Below, in pieces: positions 1 to 7,762 of a stretch of 64,000 bases of DNA. Made by a program: the position numbers and the translations under genes. Positions within the stretch are counted from its first letter, which is position 1; each line of letters begins with the position of its first letter. The notes under the pieces are model-generated. The model was not told where the DNA came from. It searched no databases and saw only the letters and a list, made by a program, of their open reading frames with translations. Location: NCBI RefSeq assembly GCF_014841135.1, contig NZ_JACYTN010000003.1, forward strand, positions 62,001-126,000. Reading direction: 5' to 3'. This DNA comes from Paenibacillus arenosi (GTDB lineage: Bacteria; Bacillota; Bacilli; Paenibacillales; Paenibacillaceae).

Positions 1-330
1 CCAAGCCGGTACGTCAGTGAATGTTAGACCAAATGTTCCGATGCGTAAATCATTCCCGACAGGCTCCGGCAATTGTCCAAACGCCCTGCTTAACATGACT
101 AGAGCTTCTATCTTTTTAACGGGTTCATTTTCATTCAGTTTTTTGTTCTTATAACCTTGAATAATAGCTTCTTTAGTAAGGCCGGGTTTGTAAGTGTCAG
201 CTGCTGTTAATAAAGAGTTAACGATATCCCCTCTTGTTACTGGTTGTGGCGTCGTATCCGCATATACGGATACATGGAATGATAATGCCATTGATAAAGC
301 TAAGAGTAAGGAAACGATTTTCTTTTTCAT
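1..330 (-). CDS. S-layer-homology-type exported protein, 3' part cut by window edge
   Basis: An open frame runs from an ATG at 330 down through base 1 without a stop, so only the first 110 codons are visible. The N-terminus (MKKKIVSLLLALSMALSFHV) is a classical signal peptide with an Ala-Asp junction near residue 25. The mature part begins with VTRGDIVNSLL and later has KKIEALVMLSRAFG and LTFTDVPAW. This spacing of a helical segment, a TRG-like start and a later FTDVP block resembles SLH domains, which anchor proteins to secondary cell-wall polymer. The frame leaves the window, so the number of SLH repeats and any catalytic part are unknown. An AAGGAGCATCACG stretch just upstream of the ATG is a good ribosome site. 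The call is moderately sure as SLH-like and sure as an exported protein. Confidence 0.7.
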   Translation of the reverse strand, partial: MKKKIVSLLLALSMALSFHVSVYADTTPQPVTRGDIVNSLLTAADTYKPGLTKEAIIQGYKNKKLNENEPVKKIEALVMLSRAFGQLPEPVGNDLRIGTFGLTFTDVPAW

Positions 331-486
331 CGTGATGCTCCTTCATGGTAGATTTGTATGTATACATAAAAATATAAAAGGAATTTTATCCCAATGATAT
401 TTTCATTATTATAGCGGAACTTATTTGGTTTGAAAATGATGGAATTAATTAAAATGTTAACTAACTGGTCGTTGAATATAAAAACA

Positions 487-515
487 AAGAGAGGAGTCGT
501 CATGACTCCTCTCTT
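487..515 (-). terminator. Rho-independent terminator after the agmatine deiminase gene
   Basis: Perfect 12-bp inverted repeat (487-498 with 504-515, loop GTCAT), followed on the minus strand by a T-rich run. It lies about 55 bases downstream of the minus-strand stop at 571. Confidence 0.85.
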
Positions 516-570
516 CTGTGTAGCTGTATATTATATTTTTCGCATATTGCCTAGAAGTGCGGTAACACGA

Positions 571-1710
571 TTACTTTAAATCGATTGGCTGCTGCTGCGT
601 TACACAATGAATCATGCCGCCATCTTTATAAAGCTCACGTACATCAATACCAACTACTTCACGATCGGGGTACAATTTTTGAATCCTATCATTTGCTACT
701 TTATCATTAGGATCGTTATAGTTCGGAACGAGTACAACGGTATTTCCGATATAATAGTTGATGTAAGACCCTTTGTAGCCCAAGTTCTTTCCACTATCTA
801 GTCTGACATTTTTCTTAGTAAGCGGAAGCTTCACATACTGATACGGTTTGTTGGATACGTTCTTAGCATTCATTAGCGTTTTAATATCCTTTTTAGTGAC
901 GCCCCAGTCTTCCAAATCGTATTCGTTCATCGTTACAATGGTGGATTTGTCATGGAATTTCGCGAATCCATCAATGTGGAAGTCAGTAATGTCCAGACCT
1001 GGCACTCCATCTAACCAAACAAAATTAGTAGCGCCAAGATACTCTGTCATATACTCCTCGATCTCTTTCTCTGTGAATCCCGCATTTCGATTCTTATTGG
1101 TAACGGCACTGCGTGTGGATAAGAAAGTACCATTACCATCTAGCTCAAAAGCGCCACCTTCGAGTACGACTTCATTGAGGTCAATGTTCTCCATGCCTAG
1201 CTGTTTGCTCAGTTTTTTTGAAATGGCCGCATCTTTTTTATAGGGGGTCTTCTTGCCCCAACCATTAAAGCCCCAGTCCATCATTTTCAGATTATTATCT
1301 TTATCGTATACAAAAATAGGTGCCGTATCTCTTGCCCATACATCGTCCGTAGGCACAATATAGAAGTCGATCTTGTCCATATCTACACCTTCTTCATATA
1401 GAAGATCGTAAATATATTCTTTTTCGTATTTGTCATAAGCAATAATATGAACATTTTCACCTTCGCTTAAAGCGCTGGTCATTTCGATCCAAATATCCTC
1501 AAGATTTTCTTTATGCCCTTTACCATACGTATAGTTATGAGGCCATTGCAGCCACGTGCCTTCATGTTTGCTTCTCTCATCAGGCATCGTGTATTTGCCG
1601 ACACTTTGTGCTTGGGCGCTATAACTTGCGGCTGGTGAGCTGTGCAAGCCCCCTACTAAGATTCCTGCGGTTACTAATACCCCTGAACACAATACCATCA
1701 TCTTATTCAT
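571..1710 (-). CDS. Exported agmatine deiminase / peptidyl-arginine deiminase family protein
   Basis: 379-residue member of the guanidine-modifying agmatine deiminase / Porphyromonas-type PAD family, which hydrolyses guanidino groups to ureido groups and ammonia. Family marks seen in order: MPDE and TWLQWPHN at the start of the domain, the DDVWARDTAP substrate-binding block, EGGAFELDGNG, DFHIDGFAKF with the catalytic His, and GGMIHCVTQQ near the end with the catalytic Cys at about residue 369. The start at 1710 is chosen because AAAGGAGAAAATGAG precedes this ATG, and the protein then opens with a signal peptide (MNKMMVLCSGVLVTAGILVG, then an Ala-rich stretch). Agmatine deiminases are usually cytosolic, so the signal is notable and suggests action on external agmatine or on protein arginines. 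It is monocistronic, with its own terminator. Confidence 0.85.
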   Translation of the reverse strand: MNKMMVLCSGVLVTAGILVGGLHSSPAASYSAQAQSVGKYTMPDERSKHEGTWLQWPHNYTYGKGHKENLEDIWIEMTSALSEGENVHIIAYDKYEKEYIYDLLYEEGVDMDKIDFYIVPTDDVWARDTAPIFVYDKDNNLKMMDWGFNGWGKKTPYKKDAAISKKLSKQLGMENIDLNEVVLEGGAFELDGNGTFLSTRSAVTNKNRNAGFTEKEIEEYMTEYLGATNFVWLDGVPGLDITDFHIDGFAKFHDKSTIVTMNEYDLEDWGVTKKDIKTLMNAKNVSNKPYQYVKLPLTKKNVRLDSGKNLGYKGSYINYYIGNTVVLVPNYNDPNDKVANDRIQKLYPDREVVGIDVRELYKDGGMIHCVTQQQPIDLK

Positions 1711-1789
1711 CTCATTTTCTCCTTTACAGGTGGATGTTCTCTCTTGGTTGTAGAATAAGCTTTGACATAGTGTTAAGGTCAAGTGGGTA

Positions 1790-2614
1790 TTATTCTGCTG
1801 TTTTGATGACCGGGAAAAAGACTTGTGTTACATACTCACGGACATCGCATTCACATTCAGGACCCTTCAAGTATGTTTCATAGGGAGGGCTAGCCAATTG
1901 ATATCCGTTGCTTTCCATCCATTCTTCAAGCGCAATATGTGCGTATCCGATATCGTCATAGCTTCCGATATGTAAGGTTGTAGCCACATACGTTTCAGGC
2001 CATATTTTCATTTTCCATCCATTTGATGCGAATGCATTATTGCTTTGTGTGATGGGAAATATCAGTTCAATATCGCTATGTTCAGGGATGAATTCCTCAT
2101 CAAAAAATACCGTGGACGGAGTACCAATGCGTTCAAATTGACTTTCTTCAACTTGTTCGTATAAAGCATCTATGTGCTTGTCCATGTCCTTTATGTTTAT
2201 CTGCAATCTTTGACTTAACACACTTGCCTCATGTCTCGTACCGATCCATATGTCATAAGGTCTTCTGTCACCTTGAATCCTATCCAAGTTGGTTTCCATC
2301 ATCTCTTGCATTTCTGCAATGATTTGTCGATAGCGATTCACTTCGTTGGATAATTCACTAATTTTTGTTTGTACCAACTGAGGAAATAATGCTCGATCAG
2401 ACGATTGCACGATTGTTCTAATCTCTGGCAGAGAGAACTTATACTCCTTTAGCTTTTTGATTAAGAGTGCCGTTTCTAATTGCTCTTTCTCGTAATATCG
2501 ATACCCATTCGCCATATCTACATGAACGGGCTTTAAGAGCTCTTCTTTATCATAGTGCCGCAGCATACGTGCACTCATTTTGCAAAGTTGTGAAAATCTG
2601 CTGATCGTGTACAT
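1790..2614 (-). CDS. MerR-family regulator with C-terminal GyrI-like effector domain
   Basis: 274 residues. The N-terminal MerR winged helix is clear: YTISRFSQLCKMSARMLRHY, then NGYRYYEKEQL and an EIRTIV helix, followed by a coiled segment around residues 75-125. The C-terminal half (about 130-274) resembles GyrI-like small-molecule-binding domains of BmrR-type regulators, ending in ECECDVREYVTQVFFPV. Such proteins activate drug-efflux or metabolism genes when they bind hydrophobic ligands. The start at 2614 is preferred over upstream codons because AAGGATGAGAGAC precedes it. It lies 79 bases upstream of the deiminase start on the same strand and might control it; that is inference. Confidence 0.82.
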   Translation of the reverse strand: MYTISRFSQLCKMSARMLRHYDKEELLKPVHVDMANGYRYYEKEQLETALLIKKLKEYKFSLPEIRTIVQSSDRALFPQLVQTKISELSNEVNRYRQIIAEMQEMMETNLDRIQGDRRPYDIWIGTRHEASVLSQRLQINIKDMDKHIDALYEQVEESQFERIGTPSTVFFDEEFIPEHSDIELIFPITQSNNAFASNGWKMKIWPETYVATTLHIGSYDDIGYAHIALEEWMESNGYQLASPPYETYLKGPECECDVREYVTQVFFPVIKTAE

Positions 2615-2888
2615 GTCTCTCATCCTTAATGTGTGAAAGTGAAAAACGTAAATAATTTCATGGAGCGTTCTGCCCGACATAGGTTCAGTATAAGCTTAAT
2701 GCTGACTGTAGTTGTTTCACTTTCTTATGGTTTGCGACCTTACCTTGATTTATTTTGTACAATGAAGCAAAGAGATAAGTTGCGTCAAACGTGAATAAGT
2801 TCCCTCGTCAGCTCTGAGTTGCGATATACGGTGGGCAATTTGCGTGAAGTCGCTGTAGCAGCGTATGGTTACACTAAAGGTAGGTCCT

Positions 2889-3073
2889 CTAACGGTTGCC
2901 ACTGACGTTATTTCCACAAAATATTACTTCATAATAAGCTAACGGTTCTACGAGAGCTTATTTTAGCAAAAACCACAAATTTCAACGCTTTTCTGACAAA
3001 TAGGCTCTCTGACATCCGTTACATTTCAAAATGAGCAATTTTAAGCAGCATAGCCTCTGTGGCGACCGTTAAT
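2889..3073. repeat. Four degenerate copies of a 25-base intergenic element, two in each orientation
   Basis: Copies at 2889-2914 and 2939-2964 read roughly CTAACGGTTGCCACTGACG then TTATTT. Copies at 2998-3022 and 3048-3072 are the same element inverted (reverse complement about TTAACGGTCGCCACAGAGG then CTAT). Spacing between neighbours is about 50 bases in each case. Together they fill most of the otherwise gene-free stretch 2615-3170. The arrangement suggests a dispersed intergenic repeat family able to fold, but no function can be read from it. Confidence 0.6.
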
Positions 3074-3130
3074 GGAACTGAATCTGCCGATAGCGTTGGT
3101 TAAGTACTGATTAGATGGATTAAGATAGAA

Positions 3131-3136
3131 TATAAT
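3131..3136 (+). promoter_or_regulatory. Probable -10 box of the cat leader transcript
   Basis: A perfect TATAAT lies 44 bases before the leader peptide ATG at 3180. No strong -35 box is seen at 17 bases (CTGATT is nearest), so the promoter is only moderately supported. Confidence 0.4.
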
Positions 3137-3179
3137 TAATAGGTGCTAAAAATATTATCAGGATTGTGATGGTGAGGAT

Positions 3180-3209
3180 ATGGTTAAGTCAGAGGATCAA
3201 GCCTCCTAG
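3180..3209 (+). CDS. Nine-codon cat leader peptide (MVKSEDQAS)
   Basis: ATG at 3180 is followed by eight codons and TAG at 3207-3209. The peptide MVKSEDQAS resembles short leaders of inducible Gram-positive cat genes, such as the cat-86 leader that begins MVKTD. In those genes chloramphenicol stalls a ribosome with leader codon 6 in the A site, which opens a hairpin hiding the cat ribosome site. Here codon 6 is GAT (3195-3197), five bases before the hairpin arm starts at 3202. A GGTGAGG stretch (3171-3177) can serve as ribosome site, though the spacing is short. Leader, hairpin and gene fit the attenuation model closely; drug-induced stalling itself is inferred. Confidence 0.75.
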   Translation: MVKSEDQAS

Positions 3210-3236
3210 ATCAGAGTGCATAATGATTTTAGGAGG
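3202..3236 (+). promoter_or_regulatory. Attenuator hairpin sequestering the cat Shine-Dalgarno
   Basis: CCTCCTA (3202-3208) pairs perfectly with TAGGAGG (3230-3236), which is the cat ribosome-binding site. Two further pairs (3209-3210 with 3228-3229, one a G-U) extend the stem inward. The upstream arm overlaps the last codons and stop of the leader peptide, the geometry required for translational attenuation. Confidence 0.8.
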
Positions 3237-3244
3237 GTATAACG

Positions 3245-3928
3245 ATGATATTTAAACCATTGAATGTTGATGATTGGAGCCGACAACCTTATTTTGAGCA
3301 CTATTTTCATAGTGTCAGATGTACGTTCAGTATGACGGCTAATCTGGATATTAGCGCTCTTTACACGGAAGTGAAAAACAAAGGTATTAAGCTGTATCCA
3401 GCATTAATTTATATGATAACGACCGTAGTAAACCGTCATCGCGAATTTCGCACCTGTTTGAATGCCGAAGGTCAGATAGGGTATTGGGATAGCTTGTCGC
3501 CCAGCTTTACTATTTTCCATGATGATGACAAGACATTTTCAACGATTTGGACTGCCTACAGTGAAGATTTCAATCAATTTTATCGAGGTTATTTGGATGA
3601 TGTAGAGAAGTTTGGCAGTAGTAAAGGATTAGTCGCTAAGCCTAACGAGCCATCAAATACATTCCCGATTTCCAGCATTCCTTGGGTTCATTTTACGGGC
3701 TTTAACTTGAACATTTATACGGATGGAAGTTACCTTCTGCCTATCTTGACGATGGGTAAATACGATAAGCAAAATGCAAAAGTGCTATTGCCTCTGTCGG
3801 TGCAGCTTCATCATGCAGTGTGCGATGGCTATCATGCGGGTATTTTGTTCAATGAGCTGCAGCAGATGGCAGATGACTGTGACGGTTGGCTAGCTACTAT
3901 AGATCCGTCAAGGTGCAGGTATGTTTGA
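3245..3928 (+). CDS. cat: Type A chloramphenicol O-acetyltransferase
   Basis: 227 residues, close to the usual 215-220 of CatA enzymes, which transfer acetyl from acetyl-CoA to the 3-hydroxyl of chloramphenicol as cytosolic trimers. The catalytic block QLHHAVCDGYHAG carries the HHxxxDG motif, with the catalytic His at residue 190. Upstream, FHSVRCTFSMTANLDIS, KLYPALIYMITTVVN and SPSFTIFHDDDKTFSTIW match the family core. The start follows AGGAGGG by eight bases. Expression is probably drug-inducible through the leader peptide and hairpin just upstream. No transposon or plasmid feature flanks the gene, so it looks like a resident chromosomal cat gene. Confidence 0.93.
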   Translation: MIFKPLNVDDWSRQPYFEHYFHSVRCTFSMTANLDISALYTEVKNKGIKLYPALIYMITTVVNRHREFRTCLNAEGQIGYWDSLSPSFTIFHDDDKTFSTIWTAYSEDFNQFYRGYLDDVEKFGSSKGLVAKPNEPSNTFPISSIPWVHFTGFNLNIYTDGSYLLPILTMGKYDKQNAKVLLPLSVQLHHAVCDGYHAGILFNELQQMADDCDGWLATIDPSRCRYV

Positions 3929-3964
3929 GTAAGGACATTTATCGTAAATGATTGAATTAGAGAA

Positions 3965-3989
3965 CCCTCCTCAAATCAATTGAGGAGGG
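3965..3989. terminator. Hairpin between the convergent cat and membrane-protein genes
   Basis: Perfect 10-bp stem (CCCTCCTCAA with TTGAGGAGGG, 5-base loop) placed between two converging stops at 3928 and 4002. The T-tract is weak on the plus side and slightly better on the minus side, so it probably serves both. Confidence 0.65.
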
Positions 3990-4001
3990 CAATTATTAAT
4001 C

Positions 4002-4445
4002 TCATATATGTTGTTGTCTTGTTGTGCTATATAAGCGATTATGTTTGTAGTAAACTGCCTCGAATATCCCGAACACCCCTACTACTACAGCAATAAAAAT
4101 GACGGCAATGGTACCAATAGTAGTTAGGAAGGAACTGCTTGCCACCAGTAACACGACGCTCTTGACGAACCAAAGGAAATCAATAACCGATAAAGTAAGT
4201 ACGGCCTTAGGCGAAACGACCTTTTTAGTCACCGTTATGAATACGAAGGCTACAACAAGAAGCAGGTAAACCCCAACCCCCATCAAAGCCGCCTTATTGT
4301 CCAGACCGGATAATTCGCCAATGTACCCGGGAAATAAAAGGAGCAATAAACCAGTCCCGGTAGAAGAAATGGCGTTTAACAATAGAACTTTTCGAATCCA
4401 AGATTCTCCGATTAACTGCCTTACTACGTTTTGTGATTGTGTCAT
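4002..4445 (-). CDS. Four-helix integral membrane protein of unknown function
   Basis: 147 residues with about four hydrophobic segments: VLLLNAISSTGTGLLLLLF, AALMGVGVYLLLVVAFVFI, AVLTLSVIDFLWFVKSVVLL and IGTIAVIFIAVVVGVFGIF. I recognise no catalytic motif; it has the look of small DoxX-like or uncharacterised four-helix proteins of Bacillales. The ATG at 4445 is used because GAGGAG lies ten bases upstream and overlaps the alternative start six codons earlier. It converges with cat, and no operon partner is evident. Confidence 0.65.
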   Translation of the reverse strand: MTQSQNVVRQLIGESWIRKVLLLNAISSTGTGLLLLLFPGYIGELSGLDNKAALMGVGVYLLLVVAFVFITVTKKVVSPKAVLTLSVIDFLWFVKSVVLLVASSSFLTTIGTIAVIFIAVVVGVFGIFEAVYYKHNRLYSTTRQQHI

Positions 4446-4608
4446 CCTAAGCACTCTCCTCATTAAAATTGAACTTCATGAGCTCAATTTAGCCGAAAGA
4501 AGACTGCCATCACCACACAAAGTACTGCTTAAAGGTGCCAATTTCACTGAAATAGGTAAAAATCACCCGAATTACACCCGATAACCATATTTATTGTTAG
4601 CGAGCATT

Positions 4609-4638
4609 CAAAAAAAGGCTACCTATGACAGGTAGTCT
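4609..4638 (-). terminator. Terminator after the RibD/DHFR-like gene
   Basis: On the minus strand CTACCT-GTCAT-AGGTAG is followed by CC and seven T residues, about 30 bases after the stop at 4667. Confidence 0.8.
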
Positions 4639-4666
4639 CTTTATAGATTTACGTCCACATTGCAAA

Positions 4667-5218
4667 TTATGAATAAATGATGTTGTACGTCGGCTTGATA
4701 ACTCCGTTCTCATAACGTTTCATATCGACAAGCTCTAATCTTAACTGAGGTTTGGCGTTGCCGAACAGCGGGACACCTGATCCAACCAAGATCGGATTTA
4801 CTTTCAACACCAATTGGTCAATCAATTTCCGTTCAAGAAGTGTCCCTGCCAATTGCCCACCCCCGCAAAGCCACAGCTTCCCGGTCGATTCATTTTTTAA
4901 CTTCTCTACATAATCACCTGCATCTCCTCTGACCAATTCCACTTCCGAGTTGGATTCAAGCTGCATGGTATTGGAGAAGACATAATGCTTAAGTCCGTCA
5001 TAGCCAGGTTCACCAGGCTTTTTTCCGAATTGGAATCCGAACTCATATGTTTTCCCACCCATTAGCACAGCGTCATACTGTTGAATGTCGGATAAAAAGT
5101 CTGGGACATGATCGCCATCGAATAAGAAAAGTGTACGATCAAGCTGACTGTTTTCCATCGGTTGATCTGCAATAAAGTGATCAATGGAAACGGACACGTG
5201 ATAAGTCAATAAGGCCAT
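4667..5218 (-). CDS. Dihydrofolate reductase / RibD C-terminal family oxidoreductase
   Basis: 183 residues of the RibD C-terminal / DHFR-like fold common in Bacillales (YwjB/YyaP type), probably an NADPH-dependent reductase of unknown substrate. Seen: the N-terminal strand TYHVSVSIDHFIA, the YDAVLMGGKTYEFG block typical of the family, LKHYVFSNT, KLWLCGGGQLAGTLLE (the glycine-rich cofactor loop) and IDQLVLKVNPILVGSGVPLF. The start at 5218 follows AGGGGG by seven bases; the frame extends upstream but without a ribosome site. It stands alone with its own terminator. Confidence 0.85.
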   Translation of the reverse strand: MALLTYHVSVSIDHFIADQPMENSQLDRTLFLFDGDHVPDFLSDIQQYDAVLMGGKTYEFGFQFGKKPGEPGYDGLKHYVFSNTMQLESNSEVELVRGDAGDYVEKLKNESTGKLWLCGGGQLAGTLLERKLIDQLVLKVNPILVGSGVPLFGNAKPQLRLELVDMKRYENGVIKPTYNIIYS

Positions 5219-5406
5219 ATAAATCCCCCTGTTCCTATTGTGGTTGTAGGTGATTCTAAGCAGGGTAGCAAGGTGACTTTCATGTTTGTTATGAATTTCC
5301 ATTATAGTATTTAATCCATAGAACGTCACTTCATATTGATCACTCATAACGCTTATCCAAATATAATAGGATTTCTCAAAAAAAAGTGGTTGATTGTATA
5401 ACAAAG

Positions 5407-5433
5407 AAAGGCCATCCTATACGGATGACCTTT
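5407..5433 (-). terminator. Terminator after the XRE/ImmA gene
   Basis: Inverted repeat of 11 pairs (one G-U), 5407-5417 with 5423-5433, followed on the minus strand by TCTTTGTT. It lies about 60 bases past the stop at 5495. Confidence 0.65.
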
Positions 5434-5494
5434 AATCTTGGGCGAGCAAGATTATGGCTGTTGGCAACTGTGTGTGTAGCACCTAGTACTGTAC

Positions 5495-6703
5495 TTATAT
5501 ACTGTCGCCAGGAATACGTTCTGGTATCTTCGTCACATTATCGATGCCGAAGTCCAAAGTTCTCGTCATATACTTTTGAAAAAAGTCAGAATCAATCCCT
5601 GTCATATGATGAAAGAAGGGTACTTCCGCTTTCCAATCGTTTTCGATCATGTGCGTTATATCCACAAGTCCTTTTTTTGAAACGAAATCAATAATGGACT
5701 TCATTTTCATTGGCTTTTGAATGGGGATTACATCATCGAGCGGCTCCATTTTTAAATAATCTTTTCGATGCAATGCCGCATAAAAATTCCGATGATCTTT
5801 TGCGCTCATAATTCCAAGATGAGCTGCCCTATACCCCATTACTTGCAGGGAAGTTTTCCATTTCTTCTTCAAATCCAAGTAATCATCGGGATTGGTTATA
5901 TAGGAAATATCCTGCATATCCAATGAGAATTCATCTTCTGGCAACAATAATGCTCCGGCAAATAAATGGGCTTCATTTTCGATCTGTTTGTGCTCTTTTC
6001 GGTCAAGATTCGTGAATTCGAGACGATAGTGGAGCAGCAGATGTCCTAATTCATGTGCGATATCAAAGTTTCTCCGAACCGCAGAACGTTTCATATTGCC
6101 TAAAATAATATACGCTCGATCATTACGTGTCCAAAGACTATAGGCATCTATTTCTTCACCAATTGCCTTTTCAAAAATGAACACACCACTCTTTTCGATT
6201 AGGAACATGAGATCATCGTTATTGGATTGTCCCAAATCGAGTCGCTGACGCGCTAAATGAGCAACATGATAGATCTGAGCAGTCCTATCGTCCTCTGTGT
6301 GATTTAAATATTCAATAACCTCATCCCGTAATTTAATAATCTTAAGGGTCGGGAGACTGACCTTGGCCGTTATATAGTTTACAAACGTATCTACAAACTC
6401 AACATGCTTTGCTTCTGTCTGTGTCTTGGATATCACATTCAATACTTTTGAACGATAGGCAATATTCATGACGTCGACATTAGCGGGTGTTGCAAGCCGT
6501 GCTAGAATGTCCTCTGAGTAAAAGTATTTACTTTTCACACTAAAAATCTGTTTTAACTCGTTCACGATCTGCATTTTCGGAGATGTATAAGCGTTCTCGT
6601 ACTGCCAGACGGCTTGTTCTGTAACACCTAACTTTTCAGAGAGCTGCTTTCGTGAATATCCGTGCATGATTCGCAAATTGGTGATGTTTTCACCAATGAA
6701 CAT
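5495..6703 (-). CDS. XRE-type HTH plus ImmA/IrrE metallopeptidase (antitoxin/repressor-like)
   Basis: 402 residues. An N-terminal Cro/C1 helix-turn-helix (about residues 5-58: NITNLRIMHGYSRKQLSEKLGV, EQAVWQYENAYTSP) is followed by a linker and an ImmA/IrrE zinc-peptidase domain with DIAHELGHLLLHY (HELGH at 217-221) and the downstream ENEAHLFAGALLLPEDEF that supplies the third ligand. The start at 6703 follows AAGGAGGGAGCAAGC. It is read 30 bases after the upstream gene (6734-7492), so the two form an operon. Domain layout and order match spr1629-type repressor/antitoxins paired with spr1630-type ClpXP-sensitive toxins; that family match is from memory. Alternatively it could be a mobile-element regulator, but no element genes are nearby. 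Confidence 0.85.
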   Translation of the reverse strand: MFIGENITNLRIMHGYSRKQLSEKLGVTEQAVWQYENAYTSPKMQIVNELKQIFSVKSKYFYSEDILARLATPANVDVMNIAYRSKVLNVISKTQTEAKHVEFVDTFVNYITAKVSLPTLKIIKLRDEVIEYLNHTEDDRTAQIYHVAHLARQRLDLGQSNNDDLMFLIEKSGVFIFEKAIGEEIDAYSLWTRNDRAYIILGNMKRSAVRRNFDIAHELGHLLLHYRLEFTNLDRKEHKQIENEAHLFAGALLLPEDEFSLDMQDISYITNPDDYLDLKKKWKTSLQVMGYRAAHLGIMSAKDHRNFYAALHRKDYLKMEPLDDVIPIQKPMKMKSIIDFVSKKGLVDITHMIENDWKAEVPFFHHMTGIDSDFFQKYMTRTLDFGIDNVTKIPERIPGDSI

Positions 6704-6733
6704 GCTTGCTCCCTCCTTACTTCTTAAAACCAT

Positions 6734-7492
6734 CTATTTATGAATATGTTGTTCATCTTCAAATATCCCGATATCGAAGGCTGCTGGGTCCATAATATCT
6801 TCATTCATTTCTGGTGCAATCACTTCGCGTTCCTCATCGGTCAATTCAGCTCCTAGAATAAAGCCTGACAAATCATCGACGAGATAAGCGATATTATCAT
6901 GGGGATTAGGCAAGTAATGCATAATTTCAGATACCTGGTAGGCATCATCAAGTGCATAGGTGAGTATATGGAATTGAGTATAGGACGATTTGAATGTCTC
7001 TAGATCCATTCTTACCTGATCATGGGAAACCCATAAGGCCAACTGTTCCACTCTCTCACTCTCTTTCCTTATTCTCGATGAGCGCTGTAATGGAGAAAAG
7101 GTTAAAACTTCATTAATTTTAGAAAGTTCATGAAGATAGGTCCGACGTGGACCGTGCTTCTCACTATGGTTAGGCAGCTTGGCTTGAGAGAAGCAATCTT
7201 CGTTAAAATAAGCGGCATTTTTAATGAGAAACACAAGCTTGGAGTCTTCATGGATGAATTGGAGATAATCCCACGTCAATCCAGCCTTAGCTTTCTTATA
7301 TGTAAAGCCATGAGCCATACATTCTTCAGCAATTTTGCTTTCGATAAAATTACCTTTCGTCCAGGAAAAAGCTGAACTGATCTTCATTTTTACTTTTCGA
7401 TCCTTGCGATGTTCAATATAGTCACGATAACCATCTACAATTGCATTAACAATCATCTTATTGCGTTCAGCATTAAATTTGTATTGGTCCAT
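6734..7492 (-). CDS. Unknown protein upstream of the XRE/ImmA gene; candidate toxin partner
   Basis: 252 residues, soluble, charged, with no motif I recognise with certainty. It begins MDQYKFNAERNKMIVNAIVDG, has a KMKISSAFSWTKGNFIESKIAEE segment near residue 45 and an acidic tail. Its place immediately upstream of an XRE-ImmA protein, its size, and transcription in the order unknown-then-XRE/ImmA are the features of spr1630/spr1629-like toxin-antitoxin pairs. The ATG at 7492 is chosen because GGAG lies eight bases before it; a GTG three codons earlier overlaps that site. An inverted repeat upstream (7505-7544) may be the operator. Function as a toxin is inference. Confidence 0.6.
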   Translation of the reverse strand: MDQYKFNAERNKMIVNAIVDGYRDYIEHRKDRKVKMKISSAFSWTKGNFIESKIAEECMAHGFTYKKAKAGLTWDYLQFIHEDSKLVFLIKNAAYFNEDCFSQAKLPNHSEKHGPRRTYLHELSKINEVLTFSPLQRSSRIRKESERVEQLALWVSHDQVRMDLETFKSSYTQFHILTYALDDAYQVSEIMHYLPNPHDNIAYLVDDLSGFILGAELTDEEREVIAPEMNEDIMDPAAFDIGIFEDEQHIHK

Positions 7493-7504
7493 ATTAAACA
7501 CTCC

Positions 7505-7544
7505 ATTTCGATAGGATGAAGTCAGCTTTAATTTTAATCGAAAT
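7505..7544. promoter_or_regulatory. Inverted repeat upstream of the toxin-antitoxin-like operon
   Basis: ATTTCGAT (7505-7512) and its exact complement ATCGAAAT (7537-7544) flank a 24-base spacer just before the start at 7492. Arm centres are 32 bases apart, about three helical turns, as expected for a site bound by a dimeric XRE repressor. Binding is inferred. Confidence 0.45.
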
Positions 7545-7762
7545 AGGTATGGGTGAAAATGATTTTTTTTGTTTTTATTAAAGTTTTATTATAAATCTCC
7601 ATTGATTCTTATAGTTGAAAGGAGCACTTAGGCTATTAAGTTTGATTAAACCTCATTTTCCCAAAGTGGTATTCTTCATACAAAAGGCCGATGCTTGTCC
7701 CTTCTGCTATTTAGTAATATAGGGTTATAGGAAATGGTGATTCAGGAAAAGGGGGAGTATTC

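Noticed and set aside
848-1243. 131-codon plus-strand frame inside the deiminase region
   Set aside because: Antisense to the deiminase coding region, without a family match or ribosome site.
3180-3928. cat gene as part of a transposon or plasmid insertion
   Set aside because: No transposase, inverted termini, target duplication or replication gene is seen around it.
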